The position numbers and the translations under genes were made by a program. Below the pieces are notes generated by a model. That model saw only the letters and a list, made by a program, of their open reading frames with translations. It made no database searches and had not been told where the DNA came from. Below, one piece after another: positions 10,697 through 21,525 of a stretch of DNA of 64,000 nt; position 1 is the first letter of the stretch, and each line of letters begins with the position of its first letter. This DNA comes from Cenococcum geophilum 1.58 (taxonomy: Eukaryota; Ascomycota; Dothideomycetes; Gloniales; Gloniaceae), in NCBI GenBank assembly GCA_001692895.1, contig KV748208.1, forward strand, positions 744,001 to 808,000, written 5' to 3'.

Positions 10697-11905
10697 ATGT
10701 CTTCCGCCCGCCATCCGTCCTGGAGGCGCTCCTACAGAGAACGCGCCGCCCTCCCTACCGTCTCTCCGCTCGCTGCCTACCTCCTCCGCCTCATCTCCAT
10801 CAAGAAGACGAACCTCTGTTTCTCCGCGGATGTAACAACCACAGCAGAACTCCTCGCGCTCGCCGAGGAAGTGGGGGACTCGATATGCATACTCAAGACG
10901 CACGCTGACATTGTGACCGACTTCAACGACCGAACAATGAAAGGACTGCAGGATATAGCACGGAAGAAGCGCTTCTTGGTCTTTGAGGACCGCAAGTTTG
11001 CCGACATTGGGAGTGGGTGAAACCTCTGCCTTTCACCGCTTCAAAACTCCCCTCTCACACACACACAAACACCGTCTGACTGGGACTTGCGTGTTTCCAT
11101 AGGCACCGTTCAGAAGCAATATGCTGGCGGCCCACAACGCATTGTCCGCTGGGCAGAGATCACCAATGCCCACATCCTGCCAGGCCCGGGTATCGTCACA
11201 GCCCTGAAGGAAGCCGCCGCGGGCGCAATAGCAGCCTACAACACCGCCGTGCACACCGAAATCAGCGCATCGCCGACGCCCTCGGTCGACTCGGACGAAG
11301 CCGACAGCCCGGTGCTATCGGACACGTCCGCGGACATGGACCGGCTGAGCGTAGCGCGGGTAGCGGACCGCAAGCAGAGCGTGGTGTCCATCTCGACGAC
11401 CATCTCGACGCGGACGGAGAACATCTCGCCGCACCCGACGCCGGACATCGAGCACGAGGACGGCGCCGACACGGCCGCGCTGCTGGACCGCCTCGGCGAC
11501 GCGCCCTTCCAGCGCTCGCTGCTGCTGCTGGCCGAGATGAGCTCCGAGGGCCACCTGCTGACCGGCGCCTACACCGCCCAGTGCGTCGCCATCGCCCGCC
11601 AGCACCGCGACTTCGTCATCGGCTTCATCGCTCAGCGCTCCCTCAATGCTGACGACGCTGACAACTTCATCACCATGACCCCCGGCGTGCAGCTGCCGCC
11701 GCCGGGCAAGGAGGCCAAGAAGATGGGCGATGCCCTGGGCCAGCAGTATAACACGCCGCGGAAGATCGTGCTGGAGCAGGGCTGCGACGTCATAATTGTA
11801 GGGCGGGGGATTCTATACGCGGCGGACAGGAAGGCCGAGGCGGAGAGGTACCGAAGAGAGGCGTGGCAGGCATACGAGGAGAGAGTTGGGTTATTGAGAT
11901 CCTAG
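10697..11905 (+). CDS. pyrG: orotidine-5'-phosphate decarboxylase
   Basis: This enzyme converts OMP to UMP in the last step of de novo pyrimidine synthesis. Exons 10697-11012 and 11103-11905 give 372 aa; the 90-bp intron starts GTGGGT, contains CTGAC and ends CATAG, restoring FADIGSTVQKQY. Catalytic residues are visible: Lys67 in ILKTHADI and the Asp98-Lys100-Asp103 set in FEDRKFADIG. The C-terminal phosphate-binding part appears as DVIIVGRGI. Residues about 158-235 are a Ser/Thr/Asp/Glu-rich insert between the AAYNTAVH strand and RSLLLLAEMSS. Such an insert is known in pyr4-type enzymes of Sordariomycetes and relatives and is absent from the short Eurotiales enzyme. The start is supported by the match of YRERAALP...PLAAYLLRL to family N-termini. 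The gene looks intact. The symbol follows Aspergillus usage; ura3 and pyr4 are equivalents. Confidence 0.95.
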
Positions 11906-12408
11906 ACCGCTTGCTCCTACCGGTTCGAAAAGAGGAGGGGGTGGGAATGACTGCATTTGAGTGGCGTTTTCGTGTGGTACGATTGGGTTATCGTGTTCAC
12001 GGTTATCATGAAAAGATCACGAAATATGAGAAAGCGGCCCATTGGAAGAAAAGTTCGGATATGCTGGAGGGGAATCTTGTTGCATAGCTTAGGTATCACC
12101 TGGTCTCTCTATTTATAATCGCTCACAATGTTCGTCGGAATTGGAAGTACACTTTTATACGTGATGCAACAACTGGGGTGTTGTTCTCGCTGCATGGAAA
12201 GAATAATCTACCAGAAACGTATGCATATTTTATGCTCGTTTCTTCAATTGACGTTGCATAAGAAAACCTCGCTCGCTCAGGCAAGCAAGCGAACGTGGTC
12301 CCGGCCTCCTATTAGAAGCACGTGAAAGTGTAAAAAACCCTGGTATCAGATCCGCAATCAATGGCCCTTCCTCCCAGTCCCGCGCCGCACCCGCGCATGT
12401 CAGCAAAT
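11906..12408. other. convergent intergenic region
   Basis: This is the 3' flank between the OMP decarboxylase gene (plus) and the ferroxidase gene (minus). I see no gene or repeat in it. Confidence 0.5.
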
Positions 12409-14542
12409 CTAACGAATGCCAGCTGTCTCTGTCTCTATTTTCTGCCTGGTAGCTTCCAGCTCTGCGGCGCTCAGCGGAGCAGCACCGTACCAGGCAATAG
12501 CCGCGAGACCCAGGAAAGCACTGATCACGCTGAACACGAGTGCGACTATGCCCCGGGCGGTGAAGCCGGCCGGAAGCGGTGAGGGACTCGTGGGGGCGCC
12601 GCTCAGATCGAGCACGTTGACGGTGTTGCCAGCTGCATTGCCCTGTGTCGGTATGTTCGAGTCCCTACAAGCTTGCCAGTGGTTCTCAGGTATCGAGATG
12701 ATTTTCTGGAGGTCGAGCGGTGCTTCGACCATCGTGGCCATGAGACCGCTGGCGACGTGCCTACGCCGGCGGTTAGCAGGCCTTTAAGAGGCGCGAAGGA
12801 CCGGATAAACCTACCATTCGATGTGACAATGGAAGAGCCAGATACCTGGGTTGTCTGCTCGGAACATGATCACAAGATTGCCATTCGGCCGCACCATGAC
12901 AGTATCTCTTCGCATCGGTACTGAGGGCATAGCGACATCAGTGACGTAATCGCCTTCCTCATCCTCCGACCGCACAACCGTCTGGAAGGTATGTCCGTGG
13001 AGATGGAAAGGGTGCTTCCCCGGATCCTGGTTGTTGAGTATTATCTGCACCACGTCCCCTTTCTGGAGGACAAATGAGTTCGTATTCTCGCCATATACCA
13101 CGGGATTAGTGGCGTTGCCGCCAGTAGAGAGAGCAGTATACAGTGTTGGGACCTTGGGAGCTACATAGGTCACATCATTAAAGAACGCGCTAAATAATTT
13201 CCTGTTAGTCTGACATGAGATTAATGTAGATGGGTGTTTAACGTACTAATTCGCACCGTCTCCAAGGTTGTCCATTGTGAGATTTAAAGTAATTGAATGA
13301 TCGACGCTACTGTACAACGCCTCACCGTCCTCGGGTATCAGGAAGAAATCATCGTAGGGATCATAGTTCTCTATCATAGAAGCTGGACGGAGTTCCTTGG
13401 ACTCATTATAAACAAGCCAACCAGTGGCGTTGGGATTGAGATCCTGAGGAACTGTGTCGAAAAGATCCTGTTTAGTTGTGAGTTGTTATTCAATCAGGTA
13501 TGTTAAGCCACGCACCTCATCCATATGGGTTACAAACGGAAAATTGGAATTAGTATCGTTTCTCATAGTAATGAGCACGCTGTATCTCTGTGCTGCGGTG
13601 ATGTACAGCATGTCCGCGTCGGCAGGACTGGTATAGACACCATCCACTTCAACAATACGCATGGTATGGCCTTCGAACCAAACATATTGTCCGGCAAATG
13701 CGCCCACATTGATCATTCGAATGACATGGTATGGCCTTCGAACCAAACATATTGTCCGGCAAATGCGCCCACATTGATCATTCGAATGACATGGTATGGC
13801 CTTCGAACCAAACATATTGTCCGGCAAATGCGCCCACATTGATCATTCGAATGAGGTACGTTTTACCGGCCTGAACTGGGACTTTGATGTTCTGGGTATC
13901 ATTGATGAGAGACGACTTCGGTACTGGCTCAGCGCCTGTTGGATTTGCGACACTTATGAATTTGGCCAACAACGTATGCATTGAGTCATGGTACCAGTCA
14001 GAGAATGTAAGAACGACCTCATCGTCGTAGTGACCTTTGAACGGCGAATCAGGATCATAGACGATCAGAGGGCCACGAAAGCCGTCTGGGTATTGGGATC
14101 TCGTGTGAGAGTGATACCAGTAAGTACCCGGTTGATCAATCTATCTGATGGTTAACAGATGGTCGATGATTGCTAGTAGGGCATCTACCGTGAAATTGTA
14201 AGTGAAGGAGCTGCCAGGTGCAATCTCACACTGCGTGACTCCGGTAGGGCCATCCATTTCATTGGTGCCGTTCATGAAGATGCCATGGAAATGCACACTA
14301 GTAGACTCGTTTCCTAGCGAATTCTGGACGTTGACAATGACACGATCACCCTTCATAGCAATAATGGTAGGGAGAGGCCATTGCCCGTTAATCCCAATCA
14401 CTGGACGCACATGTGCGCCATCAGGGTTCGCATAAACCCAGGACACATTGAAGTTGTAGGTGACTGTTGCAGCGCGGCTTTGCAGTGCGTAAAAGCAGAA
14501 CAGAGCTATTGGAGTAAGGAATTTGGAGAGTGAAAGGGCCAT
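12409..14542 (-). pseudogene. Fet3-type multicopper ferroxidase, frame broken by a 65-bp triplication
   Basis: Five minus-strand exons are visible: 14542-14189, 14140-13516, 13467-13247, 13189-12815 and 12760-12409, with introns of 48, 48, 57 and 54 bp. The product oxidises Fe(II) to Fe(III) at the cell surface for uptake by an Ftr1 permease. Visible features are a signal peptide (about residues 1-24), copper motifs HFHG (His84, His86) and WYHSH (His128, His130), HPFHLHGH, and HCHIEW spliced to HVASGL. Near the C-terminus is a membrane anchor ([20 protein letters not shown]), which separates it from secreted laccases. Exon 2 contains three tandem copies of a 65-bp unit (13661-13854). The two extra copies add 130 bp and shift the frame. 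With one copy the exons join in frame to 598 aa, a normal Fet3 length. Either the allele is recently broken or the repeat is an assembly or sequencing error. It is divergent from the iron permease gene. Confidence 0.85.
13661..13854. repeat. perfect 65-bp tandem triplication inside the ferroxidase gene
   Basis: Copies lie at 13661-13725, 13726-13790 and 13791-13854 (the last is one base short). I see no difference among them. The unit codes for the segment around [19 protein letters not shown]. Because 130 is not a multiple of three, the extra copies shift the reading frame. Identity of the copies points to a very recent event or an artefact. Confidence 0.95.
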
Positions 14543-14724
14543 GATCCTCAGATTGAGAGGTTAGACCCTCATTTACAAGGAGATATGGAGTGGGGAAGAG
14601 TGAAACTTGCCCTCAGATATGAGAGCAGGTAATCGTGACAGGCGTGCTCGGCGAAGGGTTGGGAGACCAGACTGATCAAAATGATTAGATTGATAAGGAA
14701 GAGGGGATGAGCTGAATACGGGAG

Positions 14725-14733
14725 ATCTGATAA
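14725..14733 (+). promoter_or_regulatory. iron GATA-repressor site (ATCTGATAA)
   Basis: Exact match to ATCWGATAA, 183 bp upstream of the ferroxidase start codon. Confidence 0.65.
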
Positions 14734-14782
14734 CCGGGACTTAAAATTGCGCTATGCAGCGCAAGGCCGAATCTCGGCGAGT

Positions 14783-14791
14783 TTATCTGAT
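14783..14791 (-). promoter_or_regulatory. iron GATA-repressor site (TTATCTGAT)
   Basis: Exact match to ATCWGATAA on the minus strand, 58 bp from the previous site. Confidence 0.65.
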
Positions 14792-15127
14792 CACAAGCCC
14801 TTTTGCCAAGCAGGTTTGTTATGCCGCAAGCCTGGTAGAGAGTGGGGCGTTCCCAGGGGGGCAGACCTACGAGAACACGCCGGCGAGCGCTAGGACTTGG
14901 CAAAGAAAGCAACTGGAGCACGAATAATTAATTGATAGTGGTTGGCTGTAAGGCGAAGGGTCCAATGCACTGGATTGAGTGTTTCTTTCCAAGGAAGCTG
15001 TTCCGGTGGAGGAGGAGGGGGTAATGGCGGTTGTTGTTTGGAGGAGTGGCCGGATAGGGCAGTTTGCCTTGGATACATGGGACCAGAGTGCGTGATTTTC
15101 GGCTGACAGAAGAAACGATAGCAGCCC

Positions 15128-15136
15128 ATCAGATAA
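15128..15136 (+). promoter_or_regulatory. iron GATA-repressor site (ATCAGATAA)
   Basis: Exact match to ATCWGATAA in the middle of the divergent promoter. Confidence 0.55.
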
Positions 15137-15615
15137 GCGGACTGTGGTATTCTCCGGCGCAAAGCCTGGTTGAATGTGGGTGGGCTAATGAAGGTGGCGG
15201 GGCCTGGCAGGAAACGGGACGAACGTGCGGAACGTGCAATCTTATTAGCAGCCGAGAATAATACCAAAATAACAGCGCAGCATCCCACAAAAGGGCGGGC
15301 AGGTATCAATGGGAACGTGGAGAGAGCGTCAGGTAGAGTGCCAAGCAGGGCGACGTGCGTCAAAGGCAGGAAAAAGAGAGATATTGACGCTGCGAAAGAG
15401 TCGGGTGTTTGGAGTTTTGCGGAGATGAAAAGAAAAGGAAAACAGGGCCGGGACGGCGATCCCCTGCATCTCCGGTGGTGTGTCAGTCCTTGAGCTAGTG
15501 CGGCTGGTCCCGACATCGGCCGAATGTCTTTCGGGAATTGCGGCCTGTCAGATACACCATGCCGCCCTCTGACTGGCCCGTCGTCAGTTCCCGCGTGAAA
15601 GAAGTCCTCTTAAAG

Positions 15616-15624
15616 TTATCTGAT
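15616..15624 (-). promoter_or_regulatory. iron GATA-repressor site (TTATCTGAT)
   Basis: Exact match to ATCWGATAA on the minus strand, about 110 bp upstream of the permease start codon. Confidence 0.65.
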
Positions 15625-15638
15625 CGCCCGGCTGACAT

Positions 15639-15647
15639 TTATCAGAT
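15639..15647 (-). promoter_or_regulatory. iron GATA-repressor site (TTATCAGAT)
   Basis: Exact match to ATCWGATAA on the minus strand, spaced 23 bp from the site at 15616, about two helical turns. Confidence 0.65.
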
Positions 15648-15735
15648 CCTGCTCCCAACTTTCACTCTGCCGCTCACCATATATCCCTTTCAGTCGCCTA
15701 GCACCTCGTCTGGTCTGCCCTGACTTTTCGTAAAT

Positions 15736-17127
15736 ATGGTCGCTGTCTTCGCTGTTCCAGGTGAGTACGCTCCAATTGACTCGCCAGCCCATCCCCTTCC
15801 ACCCCCTTCATCTAACATGGCCAGTTTTTTTCATCTGCTTTCGCGAATGCTTGGAGACGAGCATAATCGTCTCGGTTCTGCTAGCATTCCTGAAGCGAAC
15901 ACTGGGGCCAGACCAAGATCCCGTTGTGTACAAGAAACTCGTAAAGCAGGTATCTTTTCACCAATGCTCTCGCTCTCCAACCGTATGTGCTAACTCCACC
16001 AATGTAAGATCTGGTGGGGTGTCGCTCTCGGCCTTTTTATATGCATCGCCATTGGCGCCGGCATGATTGGTGCTTTCTATGGCGCCGGCAAGAATGCCTT
16101 TGCCGGTACTGAAAACATCTGGGAAGGTGTCTTTAGCATCATTGCAACTCTCATCATCTCATTAATGGGTGCCGCCCTCTTGCGGGTTTCCAAGCTGCAA
16201 GATAAGTGGCGCGTCAAACTTGCTAGAGCCATCGAACTGAAGGATGCGACTGGAGGGCTTTCGCGTGGGCGCTTCAAGAGATGGGCCGAGAAATACGTCA
16301 TGTTCCTTCTGCCTTTCATCACGGTTCTCAGAGAAGGCCTTGAGGCTGTGATCTTCATCGGAGGCGTTGGTCTCGGCATGCCCGCGACGGCCTTTCCGCT
16401 TGCCGTGGTTTGTGGCCTTGCTGCGGGATGTCTTGTGGGGTATCTGATCTATAGGTAACGCACGCAACCTCGCTAATCCGTCGCTGTTATCTGATTGTTT
16501 GCAGAGGTGGAAATTACGCCTCTCTCCAGATCTTTCTCATCATCTCGACATGTTTCCTTTATCTGGTCGCCGCTGGCTTGTTCTCGAGGGGTGTATGGCT
16601 CCTCGAAAGCGACACGGTAGGCTTACCTAATTCTATCACAATTCTTAACCAAGGCAACTCTAACTTCCTCAGTGGAACCATATCGTTGGCGGTGATGCTT
16701 CTGAAGTTGGCTCCGGGCCTGGCTCATACGATATCCGCAAAAGCGTTTGGCACGTCAATGTAGGACTACATCGTGACTTCCCTCGACGAAATCGAATGTT
16801 GACAATTGTTAGTGCTGCAACCCTATGATCAGCGGTGGTGGTGGATGGGGTGTCTTCAACTCACTATTCGGCTGGACAAACTCTGCTACTTACGGTTCTG
16901 TCCTTTCCTACAACCTTTACTGGCTATCTGTCATTATCGCCTTTGTGGCTATGGCCTACAAAGAAAAGAAGGGTCATTGGCCTTTCCGCAAAAGTAACAA
17001 GACCGCCGAGGAGCCAAACAACCAGGCAAGTGATCAGCCCGGAGGTGTTGTCCTGAACGACAGCCTTGCCGTAAAACAGAAGGAGGCGGAGGGTGTCCAG
17101 ATGAACATTCGTGAGACTCCCGAGTGA
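15736..17127 (+). CDS. Ftr1-type high-affinity iron permease
   Basis: This plasma-membrane permease imports Fe(III) passed on by a Fet3-type ferroxidase. Six exons, 15736-15760, 15825-15949, 16009-16454, 16505-16616, 16673-16759 and 16813-17127, give 369 aa. Introns are 64, 59, 50, 56 and 53 bp, most with a clear branch point such as CTAAC or TTGAC. The two iron-binding REXXE motifs are present: Arg15-Glu19 (RECLE) in the first membrane segment and Arg158-Glu162 (REGLE) before [11 protein letters not shown]. Several hydrophobic segments follow, e.g. [18 protein letters not shown], then a hydrophilic tail after KEKKGHWPF. Near the C-terminus [20 protein letters not shown] is typical of Ftr1. 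The gene looks intact, unlike its ferroxidase partner. Family names are ftrA in Aspergillus and FTR1 in yeast. Confidence 0.93.
16487..16495 (-). promoter_or_regulatory. iron GATA-repressor-like site inside a permease intron
   Basis: TTATCTGAT, an exact ATCWGATAA match on the minus strand, lies in intron 3 of the permease gene (16455-16504), overlapping the expected branch-point area. It may be chance. Confidence 0.35.
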
Positions 17128-18060
17128 GCAATTAAAATAAAAATTTCGTCCTGTCACTTGAGTGTAACTCCACCCTAATTGGCTTGGAGGCTAGGAAGAG
17201 CAAGCTTGAAGTTTCTGATAACTGAGAATATCGAGATCCTGGCGTTTTTGGTAGCGGTCTGTTTATACCTGCTTCTAGTTAGGCGTCCGAGGTTGCTCTA
17301 GCTGTCCGGGTAGTGATGGTTTTGGTGAGAGTTTGGTAGGAGGTGCAATATCTTGCTGCACTTTGTCAATGGAAAAGTATAAAGGGTTTTAATGAATGGC
17401 GATCTAGGGAAGTCCAAGTATGAAGGAGTGATAGTCCAATGAAGAGGGAAAATCACCTCGATTTGCAGTTACAATATCATATGTAATAACTTAAGGGAAA
17501 TTCAAAGCGTTTCAAGAATCGAATGATAGTTCCGCTGTCCGGGGTTCTGGTTGAAAAAGGAGACAAGATAGTACCGAGGACATTGATACGAGACTGAAAA
17601 ATAGCTGCTCGTATTAGTCAACGGGCTGAGTGGGTGCTTTACCTCAGAAGCTCAGACTAAGAAATCGATTGCGGATATAGGAATATCCGAGCCGTCCGCT
17701 AAGCTGATTTAGGATGTCAATCGTTTTCTTGGTCTGAGAGACTTTGGTGAGATTTGTAGAAAACCTAAATATCGTTTATATGAGAAGACCTCATTAACTT
17801 TAACGAAATTAATCTACCCTCCCATAATACCTATTGACATAAAAATTACACCAAATTATAGAGAAAAGCCTACTCTATAAGTTATGAGATCTTTAGCTCC
17901 TTATACACGCGCAATATTAAAAGGAATTCGTTGCTGTAGAGGCCCTAATTCTACTACTAAGCCGCTTAGTAAACACTAACGCTAAACGCTTACGCCTACG
18001 CCGCTAGCCCTCTGCGTAGAGCTGTAAAGCTTTACGAGAGCTCTGCGGAATGAAGCTTAA
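17128..18060. other. 3' flank of the permease gene passing into AT-rich DNA
   Basis: I see no gene. From about 17760 the composition becomes TA-rich and repeat-like, marking a small AT-rich island inside the gene-bearing region. Confidence 0.45.
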
Positions 18061-18205
18061 GGGGAGACCTGTATAGAGCTCTGCACGGAGCTTTGCTCGG
18101 AGCTCCGCTTAAAGCTCTATATAAAGCTCTGCTCAAAGCTCTACTTAAAGCTCTACACGAAGCTCTGCTTAAAGCTCTACTTAAAGCTCTACTCAAAGCC
18201 TTATT
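18060..18205. repeat. 12-bp minisatellite, array 1
   Basis: Degenerate 12-bp units of the form AAAGCTCTRYWT (for example AAAGCTCTACTT) are repeated about a dozen times. The resulting short minus-strand frame reads Arg-Ala-Leu-Ser over and over and is not a gene. Confidence 0.75.
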
Positions 18206-18539
18206 GTTGATTCCCATTACTAAATACTAACTAAGTAGCGTTGTCGACAGTAGTAATTACAAATTATAGTCGTTACCTCTATTGTTAGTATTGTTATTAG
18301 CGTTTTACTACCTACCTTATATATATATAGTCTCTTTTCTTTACCTATATAGAGCTCTAAAGCTCTACTAATATGCAGCACTAATATACTAGGAAGGTTC
18401 TATAATTGCCTGTATAAACGCCCGTATAAACGCCTATATAATTAATTAATCAATTGCCTATATAATCGTCTTTATAAACGTCTGCAATTAATCGCCCGTA
18501 TAAATGTCTGCGCGTTTACACAGCTACGCGCCTATACGT

Positions 18540-18722
18540 AGCTCTGCACGAAGCTCTATATAAAGCTCTATATAAAGCTCTATATAAGGCTTTACTAGGC
18601 TCTGCATAAAGCTCTACTAAGGCTCTATATAGGGCTCTACTAAGGCTCTATATAAAGCTTTATATAAAGCTCTATATTAAGCTCTGCATAAAGCTCTACT
18701 AAGGCTCTATACAAGGCTCTGC
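18540..18722. repeat. 12-bp minisatellite, array 2
   Basis: The same AAGCTCTRYATA-type unit as the array at 18060-18205, in the same orientation, is interspersed with AAGGCTCTAC variants. The spacer between the arrays (18206-18539) contains short repeats of the form CGCCYRTATAAA. Confidence 0.75.
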
Positions 18723-19382
18723 CCCCTAGTAGTAGTAGAGGCATTCTAGGCTAAGGAAGGATATTTTTAAGGAAGGACCTAAGTATAGCACCTACTAGGT
18801 GTTATAATAGCTTTAAGTAATAGATATCTACGTATTTATATAATTTTATCTATATTAGCAGACTATTTAATAAGATATAATATATGCTTAGGCTTTTAAT
18901 AACGCGTTTTTTAACTTTAATAAAATTAATATTAGGACTAAGCAATAGCTATATTATAAAATTTATACCATTTAGAAGCCCTAAGTCTTAAAAATAATAT
19001 ATAAACTTTTAGTAATATTAACGCGTTGTGTAAATAAATGAATTAGATATCCGCAATCTCTATTTAGCGGATTTTGCTTAGGTTTTTAATAAAACTCGCC
19101 AAACGCCCTCAGACGTGATTTTGTAATTTGGAAGACGGCGTAGGTTATTCCGACGCTAGCTAAAAAATTATGTCTGAGCTTGCTGAGGTAAGGTCATGCT
19201 TGAGCTTGGCATCACTTCTGTGCTAAGAACGCCTTGGCTTCGCGCTCTGTCCGCCTTTGAAAGAGCCCCCACAAAACATCCTCCCAAAAAGTCTCCTTGT
19301 ACGGCATGGCCTGGCCTTACCCATGAAAGAAGGTGCTGGTAGCGTTTTCCAAAACACCTGAGGCGCTCCTGACGCCCCCAAA
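18723..19382. other. AT-rich spacer before the BTB gene
   Basis: TA-rich sequence continues to about 19080 and balanced sequence follows. No gene or defined repeat is seen. Confidence 0.4.
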
Positions 19383-20716
19383 ATGCGCGAGACGGATCTA
19401 ACGGTCATAGCACCAGCCGGGGACCTTCTTGTCGAAGTCCGTTGCGATGACGGAAATGATGGTTTCTCGTATCGAGTGGACGCCGAATTACTTCGGCAGT
19501 CTTCACCATACTTCAGGGCTCTTTTGGGTAGCGGGTTCAGCGAAGGTGCGAGAGTGATTGCAGAGCATGGAAAACTTAATAAGAAGTACGGTGACGATTT
19601 CATCACAGAGGCAACTGCAGACGAGCTACCTCGAGTCTGTATTTCCAATATTGGAAAGATCTCCAAAGTCAATACAATCAAGAATATCACGGCAGACTTC
19701 TTGCGCGCAGTCCATGGATTGGACCTGGCGGTTCCAAGTCCTCCAATCCAGAATATAGCCAACCTTGCAATCGTCGCTGATCGATTCGATGCCCTGCCTT
19801 CCTTCTCCAAATTTGTCCGCCGGAAGAAGTACCTCCAGACGCTCGATGCGAAAACAAAGCCCAAGCCCTCATCAAATATGTCAGAGGAGAGGGTGCGTCA
19901 GAGGCTTCTGATCGGCATACTACTCGACCATCCACCTTGGGTTACCAAATACTCCAAGCAACTTATAATGAACGATTCAGTGCAATGGAAACCTCAGGCC
20001 AAGGATGAAGAAAGTTCAGCATTATGGTGGGATATCCCTCGTGGTGTAGAAGGTTTGGATCTTGGGCAACGTGGTTGTAATTGAAACATTAACATTTTTT
20101 AGATGAGATGATTTACCGTCGTGAATGTGTCCTTGAGACGATTAGTTCGTTACAGTCTCACTTTCTTAAGTTATATACTTCAGGCGAACGGCAGTGCAAA
20201 CTAGGCTACGACACCTCGGTGCAATGTGATTCGTTCCAGCTTGGCGAGATGGTTCGATTCTTCATCCGACTGGGTACTCTCCGACTACAAGGCACTATAT
20301 ACGATGTGGAACAGCCGCCTCACTACTCCGGTGATATTGACCGGTTGCTGGAGAGCCTGCGGCAGTGTCCCTCATATCAACTTGATAAGAATCATTCGCA
20401 CTGCGGACTTCGAGCGAGACTCATCCCTTTGCTAGACCTTATACAGAATCAACTTGGTCTAGATTCTAGGAATGTAGATGTTGGTCTTTGTGCTGAGTGT
20501 TGGAGTAATCACAGAGCGCAATATGCGTGGTCTGAAGCCAAGCGGCCGCTATTGTGGACTCGCACAAGGCTATTATCTAGAACAATACCCTCCATTGCGC
20601 CTAGGGAAAAGACGGGGAGGAGGCCATCGCAAAGTAGCTGTCTTGCTGGACATGTCGTAGTGCGAGACATGTTCACAGCTGTTGAGAGGGATTGGACGGC
20701 AAAAGACGCGTATTGA
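19383..20716 (+). CDS. BTB/POZ-domain protein, function unknown
   Basis: Exons 19383-20043 and 20103-20716 give 424 aa; the 59-bp intron starts GTGTAG, contains ATTAAC and ends TTTTAG, restoring PRDEMIYRRECV. The N-terminal 100 residues follow the BTB pattern: DLLVEVRCDD, then FSYRVDAELLRQSSPYFRAL and a GFSEG segment. The rest resembles the long C-terminal region of fungal BTB proteins, ending with paired cysteines (LCAECW). BTB domains mediate protein-protein contacts, often with cullin-3, but no partner domain is visible. The last 50 residues (after KRPLLW) are less convincing, and a further intron there cannot be excluded. The gene sits alone next to an AT-rich island. Confidence 0.75.
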
Positions 20717-21525
20717 CGGAGCTCGAAGTCCTCCATGAGCAAATTTGAGGGGTAAAAGACGCCTATCGATGAAATATTGAATGACTTCAAGGATGAGCGC
20801 ATGTCAAAGCCAAGGCAGGATAGAAGGCTTGCAACGGCCTGATGGTCATGCTGTAATGGATCGAGATGGTCTCTCCCATAGAACTACTTAGAGTATTAGA
20901 ACAGCGGAGGCTGAAGAAGAATTATGCCTTGCATGCCTTAATTGACGGTTACAGCCTGTTTAGGGCTTGTTGATCAGCAGTTCGCATAACGTATGGGAGG
21001 GTTGGTGGCGGTAGAGGGGCGGCAATGGCGAAAGTTCAGTCAAATTCGGAGAATGGCTCAGCCTTCCTGGGTCGCACTTACCGCGCGCGCGGCTGAGCCG
21101 CTTGGGTGGCTGTCTCGAGAAAGCTTCAGTGGCTGAGCTCTTCAGAGGAAGCACTGCCTCACAACACCCCAACTCAAGACACATGTCCCAGGCCGAAACA
21201 TGGTTATCCTCATCTTATAGGGGAAGGCTCATACACGGGCTTTCTCAAGGCGCTTTTACAGACCATGAGGCCAGGTTCGCCTGGCCACCTGAGATTCAGT
21301 ATAAAGGCTCATGAACCATGGAAGAATCTTCACTCATTGCCACATTTAAGACCTAAGTGAAAGACTAAAGTCTCCTGACTACATTCAACCCCGTGACGAC
21401 ATAAACCACAAAGCAGTTTGCCTTAAGTCAGCAAAATGTTGATAACAGTTCTTTCTCCGTTCCACTCAGGGCCAACCTGCAACGACGATCCCTCTACATC
21501 ACTTCTTCGGCGAGACTCGGGCAAA
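20717..21525. other. intergenic region
   Basis: Short open frames occur at about 21100-21360 without any recognisable feature. The frame of the next gene is open upstream to an ATG at 21436. Confidence 0.45.

Larger units (their letters stand above)
14543..15735. promoter_or_regulatory. divergent promoter of the ferroxidase/iron-permease pair
   Basis: This 1.19-kb region separates the start codons of the two iron-uptake genes. It contains five exact matches to ATCWGATAA on one strand or the other, listed separately, two near each gene and one central. ATCWGATAA is the known site of the fungal iron-responsive GATA repressors (SreA, SRE, Fep1). I infer joint repression under iron sufficiency. 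One long minus-strand open frame (14890-15516) lacks family features and I do not count it as a gene. CCAAT boxes, e.g. near 14960, could serve the CCAAT-binding complex with HapX. Confidence 0.75.

Noticed and set aside
13661-13854. The triplication acting as a new intron that restores the ferroxidase frame.
   Set aside because: The 65-bp unit has no AGGT on the coding strand, so copies cannot create matching donor and acceptor sites that remove exactly 130 bp.
14890-15516. A 208-codon minus-strand frame in the ferroxidase/permease promoter.
   Set aside because: Its Pro/Ser-rich, low-complexity translation shows no family, and it overlaps regulatory sites; a long frame by chance is likely.
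18032-18217. A short frame repeating Arg-Ala-Leu-Ser.
   Set aside because: It is the translation of the 12-bp minisatellite, not a gene.
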